Shown here: piece by piece, positions 1-8,200 of the stretch
How the letters are laid out: every line of letters begins with the position of its first letter
Position numbering within the stretch: the stretch's first letter is position 1
DNA from: Citreimonas sp042096055
GTDB taxonomy: Bacteria; Pseudomonadota; Alphaproteobacteria; Rhodobacterales; Rhodobacteraceae
Reading direction: 5' to 3'
NCBI RefSeq assembly: GCF_042096055.1
Contig: NZ_JBELMH010000002.1
Span: 1-64,000, forward strand
Length of the DNA stretch: 64,000 nucleotides
Notes under the pieces: generated by a model
What the model was told of the DNA's origin: nothing
Seen by the model: only the letters and a program-made list of their open reading frames with translations
Database searches by the model: none
Translations under genes and position numbers: made by a program

Positions 1-42
1 CGCTTGGTCTAAGCGTCACGACGAACCCGCCCGGAGGGCCCC

Positions 43-1335
43 ATGGTCGACATCGCGACCCGCGTCTGGAACCACAAGTGGAAGATCGACCCGATCGTCC
101 GGTCGCTGATCGACACGGATTTCTACAAGTTGCTGATGTGCCAGTCGGTGTACCGCAACCGGCCCGACACGCATGTCACCTTCAGCCTGATCAACCGGTC
201 CGACCACGTGCCGCTGGCGCGCCTGATCGACGAGGGAGAGCTGCGCGAGCAACTCGACCACATCCGGTCGCTGTCGCTGACGCGCGGCGAATCCACCTGG
301 CTGCGCGGCAACACCTTCTATGGCCAGCGGCAGATGTTCCGCCCCGACTTCATGGAGTGGTTCGAGGGCCTGCGCCTGCCGCCCTACCATCTTGAACGGG
401 TGGGCGATCAGTACGAGCTGACCTTCGAAGGCGCCTGGCCCGAGGTCATGCTGTGGGAGATCCCCGCGCTTGCCGTGCTTATGGAGTTGCGCGGTCGCGC
501 GGTGCTGCACGACATGGGCCGGTTCGAGCTTCAGGTGCTCTACGCGCGCGCGATGACCAAGCTGTGGCAGAAGGTCGAACATCTGCGCACCGAGCCGGGC
601 ATCCGCATTGCCGATTTCGGCACGCGGCGGCGCCACAGCTTCCTGTGGCAGGACTGGTGCGTGCAGGCGATGCTGGAAGGTCTGGGCGAAAGCTTCGTCG
701 GCACGTCGAACTGTTTGATTGCCAAGAACCGCGATCTCGAGGCGATCGGCACGAATGCGCACGAACTGCCCATGGTGCGTGCGGCGCTGGCGCAGGACGA
801 CGCGGCGCTGGCCCGGGCGCCTTACGACGTGCTCGCCGACTGGCACGAGGAGCATTCCGGCAACCTGCGCATCATCCTGCCCGACACCTACGGCACCGAG
901 GGCTTCCTGCGCCACGCACCCGACTGGCTGGCCGGCTGGACCGGCATCCGCATCGACAGCGGCGACCCGGCCCAGGGCGCCGAGACCGCGATCCGCTGGT
1001 GGCGCGACCGCGGCGAGGATCCGCGCAAGAAGCTGGTGATCTTCTCGGACGGGCTGGACGAGGGGCGGATCGTCGATCTCTACCGCCGCTTCGCCGGGCG
1101 GGTGCGGGTGTCCTTCGGCTGGGGCACGCTGCTGACCAACGACTTCCGCGGGCTGGTCGAGAACGACCGCCTCGCCCCGTTCAGCCTGGTGTGCAAGGCG
1201 GTCTCCGCGAACGGGCGGCCGACTGTCAAGCTGTCGGACAATCCCAACAAGGCGATGGGTCCGGCGGACGAGATCGCGCGCTACAAGCGCGTCTTCGGCG
1301 TGGGCGCCCAGACGGCGATGGACGTCGAGGTCTGA
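43..1335 (+). CDS. pncB: Nicotinate phosphoribosyltransferase
   Basis: Makes nicotinate mononucleotide from nicotinate and PRPP with ATP, the committing step of the Preiss-Handler NAD salvage route, in the cytosol. The 430-residue product opens with the family hallmark DTDFYKLLMCQ (residues 24-34) and carries DFGTRRRHSF (about 190-199), the GTSN segment near 222 and a C-terminal phosphate-binding stretch around FSDGLDEG. Length is normal for bacterial PncB. The ATG at 43 follows a GGAGG ribosome site with good spacing. It lies alone ahead of hisC, 95 bp away. The function is established for the family; nothing here is unusual. Confidence 0.96.
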   Translation: MVDIATRVWNHKWKIDPIVRSLIDTDFYKLLMCQSVYRNRPDTHVTFSLINRSDHVPLARLIDEGELREQLDHIRSLSLTRGESTWLRGNTFYGQRQMFRPDFMEWFEGLRLPPYHLERVGDQYELTFEGAWPEVMLWEIPALAVLMELRGRAVLHDMGRFELQVLYARAMTKLWQKVEHLRTEPGIRIADFGTRRRHSFLWQDWCVQAMLEGLGESFVGTSNCLIAKNRDLEAIGTNAHELPMVRAALAQDDAALARAPYDVLADWHEEHSGNLRIILPDTYGTEGFLRHAPDWLAGWTGIRIDSGDPAQGAETAIRWWRDRGEDPRKKLVIFSDGLDEGRIVDLYRRFAGRVRVSFGWGTLLTNDFRGLVENDRLAPFSLVCKAVSANGRPTVKLSDNPNKAMGPADEIARYKRVFGVGAQTAMDVEV

Positions 1336-1430
1336 GCCCGGAAAAAATCGACGCGTTGCCGCGCATTTGTCGTCTTTTCACAGCCTGCCCCGGCTAGTAT
1401 GCACGGCCGGGTCGCAACGTGAGGTGCCGC

Positions 1431-2516
1431 ATGTCCAGGATAGAACCCCAGCCGGGCATCATGCAGATCGCGCTCTACGAGGGCGGCAAGAGCCGAATCG
1501 AGGGCATGTCCAACGTCGTAAAGCTGAGCTCGAACGAGAACCCGTTCGGCCCCAGCCCCGCGGCGCAGGAGGCAGTCAAACGCACCCTACACGAGATGCA
1601 CCGCTATCCGTCGACCGACCACGCCGAGCTGCGCGCCGCCATCGCCGATGTGCACGGGCTCGACGCCGACCGCATCATCTGCGGCGTCGGCAGCGACGAG
1701 GTGCTGGCCATGCTGTGCCACGCCTATGCCGGGCCGGAGACCGAGGTGATCCACACGGAACACGGCTTCGCGCTGTACCGGATCGGCGCTTTGGCCGCCG
1801 GCGCGAAGCCGATCGAGGTGCCCGAGCGCGAGCGCGTCACCGACGTCGACTCGATCCTCGCCGCCTGCACCGACGCGACGCGGCTGGTCTTCATCGCGAA
1901 CCCGAACAACCCGACTGGCACCATGATCGGCATGGCCGAGATCGAGCGCCTGGCCGAGAACCTGCCCGAGCAGGCGCTGCTTGTGCTCGACGGCGCCTAC
2001 GCCGAATACGTCGACAGCTACGACGGCGGCGCCCGTCTGGTCGAGGCGCGCGAGAACGTGGTGATGACGCGCACGTTCTCGAAGCTCTACGGCCTGGGCG
2101 GGATGCGCGTCGGCTGGGGCTACGGGCCCAAAGCGGTGATCGACGTGCTCAACCGCGTGCGCGGGCCGTTCAACCTGTCGCTGGCCGCGCTCGCGGCGGC
2201 CGAGGCCGCGATCCGCGATACCGCCTACGTGGAAAAATCTCGTGGCGAAAACGCCCGCCTGCGCACCTGGCTGTCCGGTGCGCTGGCCGAACACGGCGTG
2301 CCCTGCGACACGTCCATGGCGAACTTCGTGCTCGCCCGTTTCGCCGATGCCGACGAGGCCGGCGCCTGCGACGCCTACCTGCAGACGCAGGGCCTGATCG
2401 TGCGGCGGGTCACCGGCTACAAGCTGCCCAACGCGCTGCGCATCACCGTCGGCGACGAGCCGTCGTGCCGCCGCGTCGCGCACTGCATCGGGCAGTTCAA
2501 GGCAGGCGCCCGATGA
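1431..2516 (+). CDS. hisC: Histidinol-phosphate aminotransferase
   Basis: PLP-dependent class II aminotransferase that converts imidazole-acetol phosphate to histidinol phosphate with glutamate; many family members also act on aromatic 2-oxo acids. The 361-residue protein has the SSNENPFGPSP substrate loop (33-43), NPNNPTG (157-163) and the PLP lysine K218 in TRTFSKLYGLGGMR. A GTG at 1419 would add four residues, but the ATG at 1431 has GAGGTG just upstream and is preferred. The stop overlaps the start of the dehydrogenase that follows (ATGA). A hisC-tyrA pair is common in alphaproteobacteria and suggests this enzyme may also serve tyrosine and phenylalanine synthesis (inference). Confidence 0.95.
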   Translation: MSRIEPQPGIMQIALYEGGKSRIEGMSNVVKLSSNENPFGPSPAAQEAVKRTLHEMHRYPSTDHAELRAAIADVHGLDADRIICGVGSDEVLAMLCHAYAGPETEVIHTEHGFALYRIGALAAGAKPIEVPERERVTDVDSILAACTDATRLVFIANPNNPTGTMIGMAEIERLAENLPEQALLVLDGAYAEYVDSYDGGARLVEARENVVMTRTFSKLYGLGGMRVGWGYGPKAVIDVLNRVRGPFNLSLAALAAAEAAIRDTAYVEKSRGENARLRTWLSGALAEHGVPCDTSMANFVLARFADADEAGACDAYLQTQGLIVRRVTGYKLPNALRITVGDEPSCRRVAHCIGQFKAGAR

Positions 2517-3427
2517 GTTATCCGCGCGTCGCGCTGATCGGGCTGGGGCTGATCGCGTCGTCCATGTTCTGGGCGATGCGACGGGCCGGACTGGCGGGCG
2601 ACGTCACCGGCTATGCCCGCTCGCCCGAGACGCGCGAGACCGCGCGCCGGATCGGCTTGTGCGACACGGTCTGCGACAGCGCGGCCGAGGCCGTGGCCGG
2701 CGCCGATCTCGTTGTCTTGGCCACCCCGGTGGGCGTGATGGGCCAGGTCGCGGCCGAGATCGCGCCTTACCTGAAGCCGGGCGCCACGGTGATCGACGTG
2801 GGTTCGGTCAAGAAGACGGTGATCGCCGAGGTCGCGCCGCACATCCCCGACGGCGTGCACTTCATTCCCTGCCACCCGATGGCCGGGACCGAGCATTCCG
2901 GCCCCGAGGCGGGCTTTTCCACGCTCTTCGACAACCGCTGGTGCCTGATCGTGCCGATCGAGGGCACCGACGAGACCGCCGCCGCCAGGCTCGAATCCTA
3001 TTGGCAGGCGCTGGGCGCCAACACCGAGCGCATGGATGCCGAGCATCACGACATGGTCTGCGCGGTGGTCAGCCACATCCCGCACCTGATCGCCTACACG
3101 ATGGTCGGCGTCGCGGACGACCTGCGCCGCGTCAGCGATCAGGAAGTGATCAAGTTCTCGGCCGCCGGTTTTCGCGACTTCACGCGCATCGCGGCCAGCG
3201 ACCCGACCATGTGGCGCGACGTGTTCCTGACCAACAAGGACGCCACCATCGAGATGCTCGGCCGCTTCACCGAGGAGCTGTTCGCGCTGCAACGCGCGAT
3301 CCGCACCGGTGACGGTGAGCAGCTTCACGCCTATTTCACCCGCACGCGCTCGATCCGGCGTGGCATTCTTCAGGCCGGTCAGGATACTGACAAACCTGAT
3401 TTCGGACGGGCGAAGGTCGAACGATGA
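2513..3427 (+). CDS. tyrA: Prephenate/arogenate dehydrogenase
   Basis: NAD(P)-dependent oxidative decarboxylation of prephenate (or arogenate) in tyrosine synthesis. The 304-residue protein has an N-terminal Rossmann fold (about 1-165) with GLGLIASSM at residues 10-18, an ATPVGVM segment, DVGSVK near 98, HPMAGTEHSG near 122, and a helical dimerisation domain containing SHIPH. There is no ACT domain, as in short alphaproteobacterial forms. The third glycine of the usual GxGxxG is alanine here. It is translationally coupled to hisC and to the extensin-like gene by ATGA overlaps at both ends. Prephenate and arogenate specificity cannot be separated from sequence alone. Confidence 0.92.
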   Translation: MSYPRVALIGLGLIASSMFWAMRRAGLAGDVTGYARSPETRETARRIGLCDTVCDSAAEAVAGADLVVLATPVGVMGQVAAEIAPYLKPGATVIDVGSVKKTVIAEVAPHIPDGVHFIPCHPMAGTEHSGPEAGFSTLFDNRWCLIVPIEGTDETAAARLESYWQALGANTERMDAEHHDMVCAVVSHIPHLIAYTMVGVADDLRRVSDQEVIKFSAAGFRDFTRIAASDPTMWRDVFLTNKDATIEMLGRFTEELFALQRAIRTGDGEQLHAYFTRTRSIRRGILQAGQDTDKPDFGRAKVER

Positions 3428-4023
3428 GATTTCCTGCACTCGCGGCCTGCGCCGTGCTTCTCGTGGCCTGCGGTGGCGATGACGACCGGTCCAGCGGTCG
3501 CGGCGGGTTGTGCGGCGATCCCCGTCTTCAGGGCGAAGTGGTGGGGCGCGTGCCGGGCGAACTGCCGGGCTGCGGTATCCCCGACGCGGTGCGGCTGACG
3601 GCCGTCTCAGGCGTGACGCTGAGCCAGGGCGCGCTGGTCGACTGCCCTACGGCCCGGAAGTTCGCGGATTGGGTCGATCGCGGCGCGAAACCGGCGGTCG
3701 GCGGGCGTGGCGGCGGCATCGAGCGGCTGCAGATCGCCGCCCATTATTCCTGCCGCCGGCGCAATCACCGGCCCGACGCGCCGGTCAGCGAGCACGGCAA
3801 GGGCAAGGCGATCGACATCTCGGGCATCACTCTTGAGAACGGCGAGACGATGACCGTGCTCGACGATTGGGGGCGCGGCGGGTTCGGCCGCGCGCTGAAG
3901 CGGATGCACGGCGCAGCCTGCGGCCCGTTCGGCACCGTGCTGGGCCCCGGAAGCGACGCGTTGCACCGCGACCACTTCCACTTCGACACAGCGCGGCACG
4001 GCAACGGACTCTACTGTCGCTGA
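3424..4023 (+). CDS. Extensin-like family lipoprotein
   Basis: The 199-residue product has a lipoprotein signal with lipobox LVAC (Cys16), so it is probably membrane-anchored in the periplasm. The rest is an extensin-like C-terminal domain: paired cysteines, the SEHGKGKAIDISG segment near 120-132 and HRDHFHFD near 180-187. The spaced His, Asp and HxH residues resemble zinc ligands of LAS-type (MepA/VanY) peptidases, which suggests a cell-wall role; no reaction is demonstrated for the family as far as I know. The start overlaps the tyrA stop (ATGA), so the gene is probably co-translated with hisC-tyrA, although the functions look unrelated. Confidence 0.85.
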   Translation: MRFPALAACAVLLVACGGDDDRSSGRGGLCGDPRLQGEVVGRVPGELPGCGIPDAVRLTAVSGVTLSQGALVDCPTARKFADWVDRGAKPAVGGRGGGIERLQIAAHYSCRRRNHRPDAPVSEHGKGKAIDISGITLENGETMTVLDDWGRGGFGRALKRMHGAACGPFGTVLGPGSDALHRDHFHFDTARHGNGLYCR

Positions 4024-4148
4024 GCCGACGTTAACCACGATTCGCGTCGCTTGGGGCGGGCGTGCTGCTAGCTGCACCCTTGAGGAAACAAAGCGTCGCG
4101 CGACGGCGCATTGAAAACCGCGCCGTGCCTTTCGTTAGGATTGTGGCG

Positions 4149-4322
4149 ATTTTATTTGCCCGCCGCCGCGGTTTCGCCCAGATTGGCTTGGACAGCGGCG
4201 CTGCAGGTGCCGCACCGACCGGAATACTCTCTCACTCTCTGTGCACCCCAGGGTGCAACTCTCTCGGCGTCCGCGGACGCTCGTGAAACGGGGCGGCTTC
4301 TCACCGCCCCGTTTCTCATTTT
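4149..4322 (+). ncRNA. Candidate structured small RNA with CU-rich loops
   Basis: The roughly 320 bp between the extensin-like gene and the tlpA 3' end has no convincing ORF, but has three hairpins in a row: TGCACC/GGTGCA (4242-4257), GCGTC/GACGC (4267-4280) and a 12-bp terminator stem (4285-4315). The stretches between them are CU-rich (CTCTCTCACTCTCT at 4227-4240, CTCTCTC at 4259-4265). A weak promoter-like TTGAAA (4111-4116) with TAGGAT (4136-4141) would start a transcript near 4149. Unpaired CU tracts between stems are typical of alphaproteobacterial sRNAs that mask Shine-Dalgarno sites. It may instead be only a 3' UTR of the hisC operon. Confidence 0.4.
4285..4315 (+). terminator. Rho-independent terminator
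   Basis: Perfect 12-bp stem GAAACGGGGCGG/CCGCCCCGTTTC with a 7-nt loop, followed by TCATTTTAAGGATTTTT. It ends plus-strand transcripts coming from the hisC-tyrA-extensin side or from the candidate small RNA. No U-rich tract follows on the minus strand. Confidence 0.8.
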
Positions 4323-4339
4323 AAGGATTTTTCCGCGTC

Positions 4340-4906
4340 TCAGCTGTTGCCGGGCAGACCGGTCAAGGCGCTAATCATCGCGCGGGCACTGTCCGAGTCC
4401 CATTCGGCATCGCCACGCAGCCGCGCGACCTCTTGCCCCTCGGGGTTCAGGATCACCGTGACCGGCAGCCCCAGCACGCCCATCTCGCGCGCCAGGGTCG
4501 AGCCTTCGTCGCGGTGCAGCGGCAGGTGCTGCACGCCGATCTCCTCGAAGAAGGCCTGCATCGCCTGCGGAGGATTGCGCGTAGTCGCGATGGTCACGAC
4601 CTCGAAGTCATCGCCGCCGAACTCGTCCTGCAGCGCGTCGAGCATGGGCATCTCCTTGCGACACGGCGCGCACCAAGTGGCCCAGAAGTTCACCACCGTC
4701 CACTTGCCCTGCCAATCCGACAGGTTCAGAGGTTCGCCCTCGAACGTTGTGAAATCGGACGTGCCGGCGGGCTGCGGTTCCTCGTGGAAGACCAGCTTCT
4801 TCATGCTGCCCGACAGCGCGTCCTGCGCCGCCGCGATGTCGGCCGTGGCCGGGTTTGCAAGCATGATCGCCGCGGTATAGATCAGCGCGAGCCCTGTCCG
4901 TTTCAT
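4340..4906 (-). CDS. TlpA-family thiol:disulfide oxidoreductase
   Basis: 188-residue periplasmic thioredoxin-fold protein. A signal peptide (about 1-22, cleavage after ATA) is followed by a TlpA/ResA-like domain with the redox motif WCAPC at 78-82 and the cis-proline segment GLPVT near 150. Such proteins reduce disulfides in the periplasm, often for cytochrome c or copper-site assembly; the actual partner is unknown here. The gene is divergent from argH with only 22 bp between the starts, so the two promoters must overlap. A tlpA-argH head-to-head pair is a frequent arrangement in Rhodobacteraceae. Confidence 0.92.
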   Translation of the reverse strand: MKRTGLALIYTAAIMLANPATADIAAAQDALSGSMKKLVFHEEPQPAGTSDFTTFEGEPLNLSDWQGKWTVVNFWATWCAPCRKEMPMLDALQDEFGGDDFEVVTIATTRNPPQAMQAFFEEIGVQHLPLHRDEGSTLAREMGVLGLPVTVILNPEGQEVARLRGDAEWDSDSARAMISALTGLPGNS

Positions 4907-4928
4907 CGTCCCTCCGAAGGATCATTTC

Positions 4929-6320
4929 ATGTCCAGCTCTTCCTCGAACCAGATGTGGGGCGGCCGCTTCGCCGATGCGCCGGACGCGATCATGGAGGCG
5001 ATCAATGCCTCGATCGGGTTCGACAAGCGGCTGGCGGCACAGGACATCGCCGGGTCGAGGGCCCACGCCGCGATGCTGGCGGCGCAAGGCATCATCACAG
5101 ATAGCGACGCGGGCGCGATCCGGGAAGGCTTGCTCACGGTGCTGTCAGAGATCGAGGGCGGCACGTTCGAGTTCTCGACCAAGCTGGAAGACATCCACAT
5201 GAACGTGGAATCCCGCCTGAAGGAGGTCATCGGCGACCCGGCAGGCCGGTTGCACACGGGCCGGTCGCGCAACGACCAGGTGGCGACCGACTTCCGGCTG
5301 TGGGTGCGCGACCAGCTCGACATGGCCGACGCGTCGCTGACAGCGCTGATGCGGGCGCTGCTGGCGCAGGCCGAGGCGGGCGCGGATTGGGTCATGCCCG
5401 GCTTCACGCACCTGCAGACCGCGCAGCCGGTGACCTGGGGCCACCACATGCTGGCCTATGTCGAGATGTTCGGCCGCGACCGGGACCGCGTGCGCGACGC
5501 CCGCAGGCGGATGAACGAAAGCCCGCTGGGCGCCGCGGCATTGGCCGGCACCGGTTTCCCGATCGACCGGCACATGACGGCCAAGGCGCTGGGCTTCGAC
5601 CGCCCGATGGCCAATTCGCTGGACGCCGTGTCGTCGCGCGACTTCGCGCTGGAATTCCTGTCGGTCGCGTCGATTAGCGCGATGCACCTGTCGCGCCTTG
5701 CCGAGGAGCTGGTGATCTGGTCGTCCGCGCAGTTTCGCTTCGTCGCGCTGTCCGACAAGTTCTCGACCGGATCCAGCATCATGCCGCAGAAGAAGAACCC
5801 CGACGCGGCCGAGCTGATCCGCGCCAAGATCGGGCGCATCTTCGGCGCGAACGTGGCGCTGATGATGGTGATGAAGGGCCTGCCGCTGGCCTATTCCAAG
5901 GACATGCAGGAGGACAAGGAACAGGTCTTCGACGCCGCCGACAACTGGCTGCTGGCGCTTGCCGCGATGGAGGGCATGGTCGGCGACATGAAGGCGAACG
6001 TCTCCGCGCTGGAATCCGCCGCAGCACACGGGTTTTCGACCGCGACCGACCTCGCCGATTGGCTGGTGCGCGAAACCGGGCTACCTTTCCGCGACGCGCA
6101 CCACGTCACCGGTGCGCTGGTCGCCAAGGCCGAGGCCAAGGGCTGCGACCTGCCCGACCTGAGCCTGGAGGAGATGAAGGCCGTGCACGAGTCCATCGAC
6201 GAGACCGTCTTCGACGTGCTGGGCGTTCACAATTCCGTCGCCTCGCGCACCAGCTTCGGCGGCACCGCCCCGGTTCGCGTGCGCGAACAGGTCGCCCGCT
6301 GGAAAGAGGCGCTGGCATGA
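4929..6320 (+). CDS. argH: Argininosuccinate lyase
   Basis: Cleaves argininosuccinate to arginine and fumarate, the last step of arginine synthesis. The 463-residue protein carries the fumarase/aspartase superfamily signature GSSIMPQKKNPD (about 281-292), the TGRSRNDQVATD segment (112-123) and the HLQTAQPVTWGHH region (162-174) with the catalytic histidine. Length is normal. The ATG at 4929 follows GAAGGATC. The stop overlaps the start of a small lipoprotein gene (ATGA), which is translationally coupled to argH. No unusual features. Confidence 0.97.
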   Translation: MSSSSSNQMWGGRFADAPDAIMEAINASIGFDKRLAAQDIAGSRAHAAMLAAQGIITDSDAGAIREGLLTVLSEIEGGTFEFSTKLEDIHMNVESRLKEVIGDPAGRLHTGRSRNDQVATDFRLWVRDQLDMADASLTALMRALLAQAEAGADWVMPGFTHLQTAQPVTWGHHMLAYVEMFGRDRDRVRDARRRMNESPLGAAALAGTGFPIDRHMTAKALGFDRPMANSLDAVSSRDFALEFLSVASISAMHLSRLAEELVIWSSAQFRFVALSDKFSTGSSIMPQKKNPDAAELIRAKIGRIFGANVALMMVMKGLPLAYSKDMQEDKEQVFDAADNWLLALAAMEGMVGDMKANVSALESAAAHGFSTATDLADWLVRETGLPFRDAHHVTGALVAKAEAKGCDLPDLSLEEMKAVHESIDETVFDVLGVHNSVASRTSFGGTAPVRVREQVARWKEALA

Positions 6321-6487
6321 AACCCCTTCTGATCCTGGCGCTTCTGGGGCTTGCCGCCTGCGGCGCCGATGGCGAGCCTGTGCGGCCCGAGGCGCGCTCC
6401 ACCGTGACGCTGAGCAACAAGGGCATGGGCGTGTCCACCGCGGTGCGCGTCCGCAAGGGGCCGTTCACGCTGGGCGTCGGCCTATGA
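6317..6487 (+). CDS. Small lipoprotein downstream of argH
   Basis: 56-residue product with a clear lipoprotein signal (MKPLLILALLGLAAC; lipobox LAAC, Cys15) and a short polar mature part rich in Thr, Val and Lys. It is coupled by ATGA overlaps to argH upstream and the DUF2834 gene downstream. Small lipoproteins in this position (argH-lipoprotein-DUF2834-lysA) recur in related genomes, which supports it as a real gene despite its length. Function is unknown; the family member usually annotated here is simply a hypothetical or argininosuccinate-lyase-adjacent lipoprotein. Confidence 0.8.
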   Translation: MKPLLILALLGLAACGADGEPVRPEARSTVTLSNKGMGVSTAVRVRKGPFTLGVGL

Positions 6488-6795
6488 CGCTGCGCCGGCT
6501 CTGGCTGGCGCTGGCGCTGTGGGGCGCCGTGCACCCGATGTACTGGTTCATCACCTACATGGCCGCCAACGGCTGGAGCCTGTCGGCCCTGATCGACGCC
6601 TGGTACGTCAATGCCAGCACGACCGGTCTGGTCTGGGACCTGACCATCGCAGCGATCACGCTGACCGTCTGGATCGTGGCCGAGACGGTGCGCCGCAAGA
6701 ACTGGCGCGGGTTGCTGGCGATCCCGGCGATCTACTGCATCGGGGTCAGCTGCGGCTTGCCGCTCTACCTCTACCTTCGGGGCCGCGGCCGCTGA
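6484..6795 (+). CDS. DUF2834 small membrane protein
   Basis: 103-residue inner-membrane protein with three hydrophobic helices (about 7-27, 46-70 and 75-98) and the pattern of the DUF2834 family (an early WG..HP segment and a C-terminal GVSCGLPLYLYLR). Function unknown. It is translationally coupled to the lipoprotein and argH, and 76 bp upstream of lysA. It is probably an inner-membrane protein of the same transcript. Confidence 0.82.
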   Translation: MTLRRLWLALALWGAVHPMYWFITYMAANGWSLSALIDAWYVNASTTGLVWDLTIAAITLTVWIVAETVRRKNWRGLLAIPAIYCIGVSCGLPLYLYLRGRGR

Positions 6796-6871
6796 GCCGC
6801 GACCGCGTGGCGCTGGAAACCACGCCGCCGCTGCGGTAAGCGGGCGCAGCCCCTGCGACGCGGAGACCGTC

Positions 6872-8137
6872 TTGGACCATTTCCTTTACCGTGACGGCGT
6901 GCTGCACGCCGAGGACGTCCCCGTGCCCGAGATCGCCGCCTCGGTGGGCACGCCGTTCTACCTGTACTCGACCGCCACGCTGCTGCGCCATTTTCGTCTG
7001 TTTGACGAGGCGTTGGCCTGGGGGCCGCACCTGGTCTGCTACGCGATGAAGGCGGCGTCGAACCAGGCGATCCTGCGCACGCTGGCGGCCGAGGGCGCGG
7101 GCATGGACGTGGTCTCGGGCGGGGAATACGCGCGGGCGAAGGCGGCCGGCGTCCCGGGCGAGCGCATCGTCTTTTCGGGCGTCGGCAAGACCGGGGCCGA
7201 GATTCGCGCGGCGCTCGACGGAGGGCTGCGCCAGTTCAACGTCGAATCCGAGCCCGAGATGCAGGCGATTTCCGAGATCGCCGCGTCGATGGGCACCACC
7301 GTTCCGATCACGGTGCGCGTGAATCCGGATGTCGACGCGAAGACGCACGCCAAGATCGCCACCGGCAAGTCCGAGAACAAGTTCGGTATCCCGATCGCCC
7401 GCGCGCGCGAGGTCTATGCCCATGCCGCGCGCCTGCCCGGGCTGCAGGTCGTGGGCATCGACGTGCATATCGGCAGCCAGCTGACCGAGCTCGCACCGTT
7501 CGAGGCCGCCTATCGCAAGGTCGCCGACCTGACCGAGGCGCTGCGCGCCGACGGCCATGCGATCGACCGGCTGGACCTTGGCGGCGGCCTCGGCATCCCC
7601 TACGCGCGCAGCAACGAGGCGCCACCGTTGCCGTCGGATTACGGCGACCTGATCCGACGGACCGTCGGCCATCTGGGCTGCGAGGTCGAGATCGAGCCCG
7701 GCCGCCTGATCATCGGTAACGCGGGCATCCTCGTGTCGAAGGTGATCTACCTGAAGGAAGGCGAGGGGCGCGATTTCCTGATCCTCGACGGCGCGATGAA
7801 CGACCTGATCCGCCCGGCGATGTACGATGCCTACCACGACATCGACCCTGTCATCGAACCCGCCCCAGCGGCCGAGACGCGGCCCTACGACGTGGTCGGC
7901 CCGGTCTGCGAATCCGGCGACACTTTCGCCAAGGCGCGCCAGATGCCCCCCGTGGTGGCGGGCGATCTGGTGGCCTTCCGCTCGGCCGGGGCATACGGCG
8001 CCGTGATGGCCAGCGAATACAACACGCGCCCGCTGGTGCCTGAGGTTCTGGTGCACGGCGATCAATTCTCGGTCATCCGGGCGCGACCGTCCTTTGACGA
8101 AATCATCTCACGCGATACCATCCCTCCATGGTTGTAG
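6872..8137 (+). CDS. lysA: Diaminopimelate decarboxylase
   Basis: PLP-dependent fold-III decarboxylase that turns meso-diaminopimelate into lysine. The 421-residue protein has the PLP lysine in CYAMKAASN (K60), DVVSGGE (about 81-87), the HIGSQ segment near 199-203, the glycine-rich LGGGLGIPY loop near 237-245 and the CESGD active-site cysteine segment near 346-350. Translation must start at the TTG at 6872, which follows CGGAG by six bases; no ATG or GTG lies in frame at this position and the next ATG would remove the N-terminal strand. It ends the argH-to-lysA run, 63 bp before the next gene. Confidence 0.95.
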   Translation: MDHFLYRDGVLHAEDVPVPEIAASVGTPFYLYSTATLLRHFRLFDEALAWGPHLVCYAMKAASNQAILRTLAAEGAGMDVVSGGEYARAKAAGVPGERIVFSGVGKTGAEIRAALDGGLRQFNVESEPEMQAISEIAASMGTTVPITVRVNPDVDAKTHAKIATGKSENKFGIPIARAREVYAHAARLPGLQVVGIDVHIGSQLTELAPFEAAYRKVADLTEALRADGHAIDRLDLGGGLGIPYARSNEAPPLPSDYGDLIRRTVGHLGCEVEIEPGRLIIGNAGILVSKVIYLKEGEGRDFLILDGAMNDLIRPAMYDAYHDIDPVIEPAPAAETRPYDVVGPVCESGDTFAKARQMPPVVAGDLVAFRSAGAYGAVMASEYNTRPLVPEVLVHGDQFSVIRARPSFDEIISRDTIPPWL

Positions 8138-8200
8138 GGGTGCGCTCCTGCGCCGGATGAAAGGCGCGTGCCCCGGCACGACCCAGCCAGGAGCGATGTT

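Noticed and set aside
1..12. TAA at 10-12 as the end of an upstream gene
   Set aside because: Only four codons are visible, too few to support a call.
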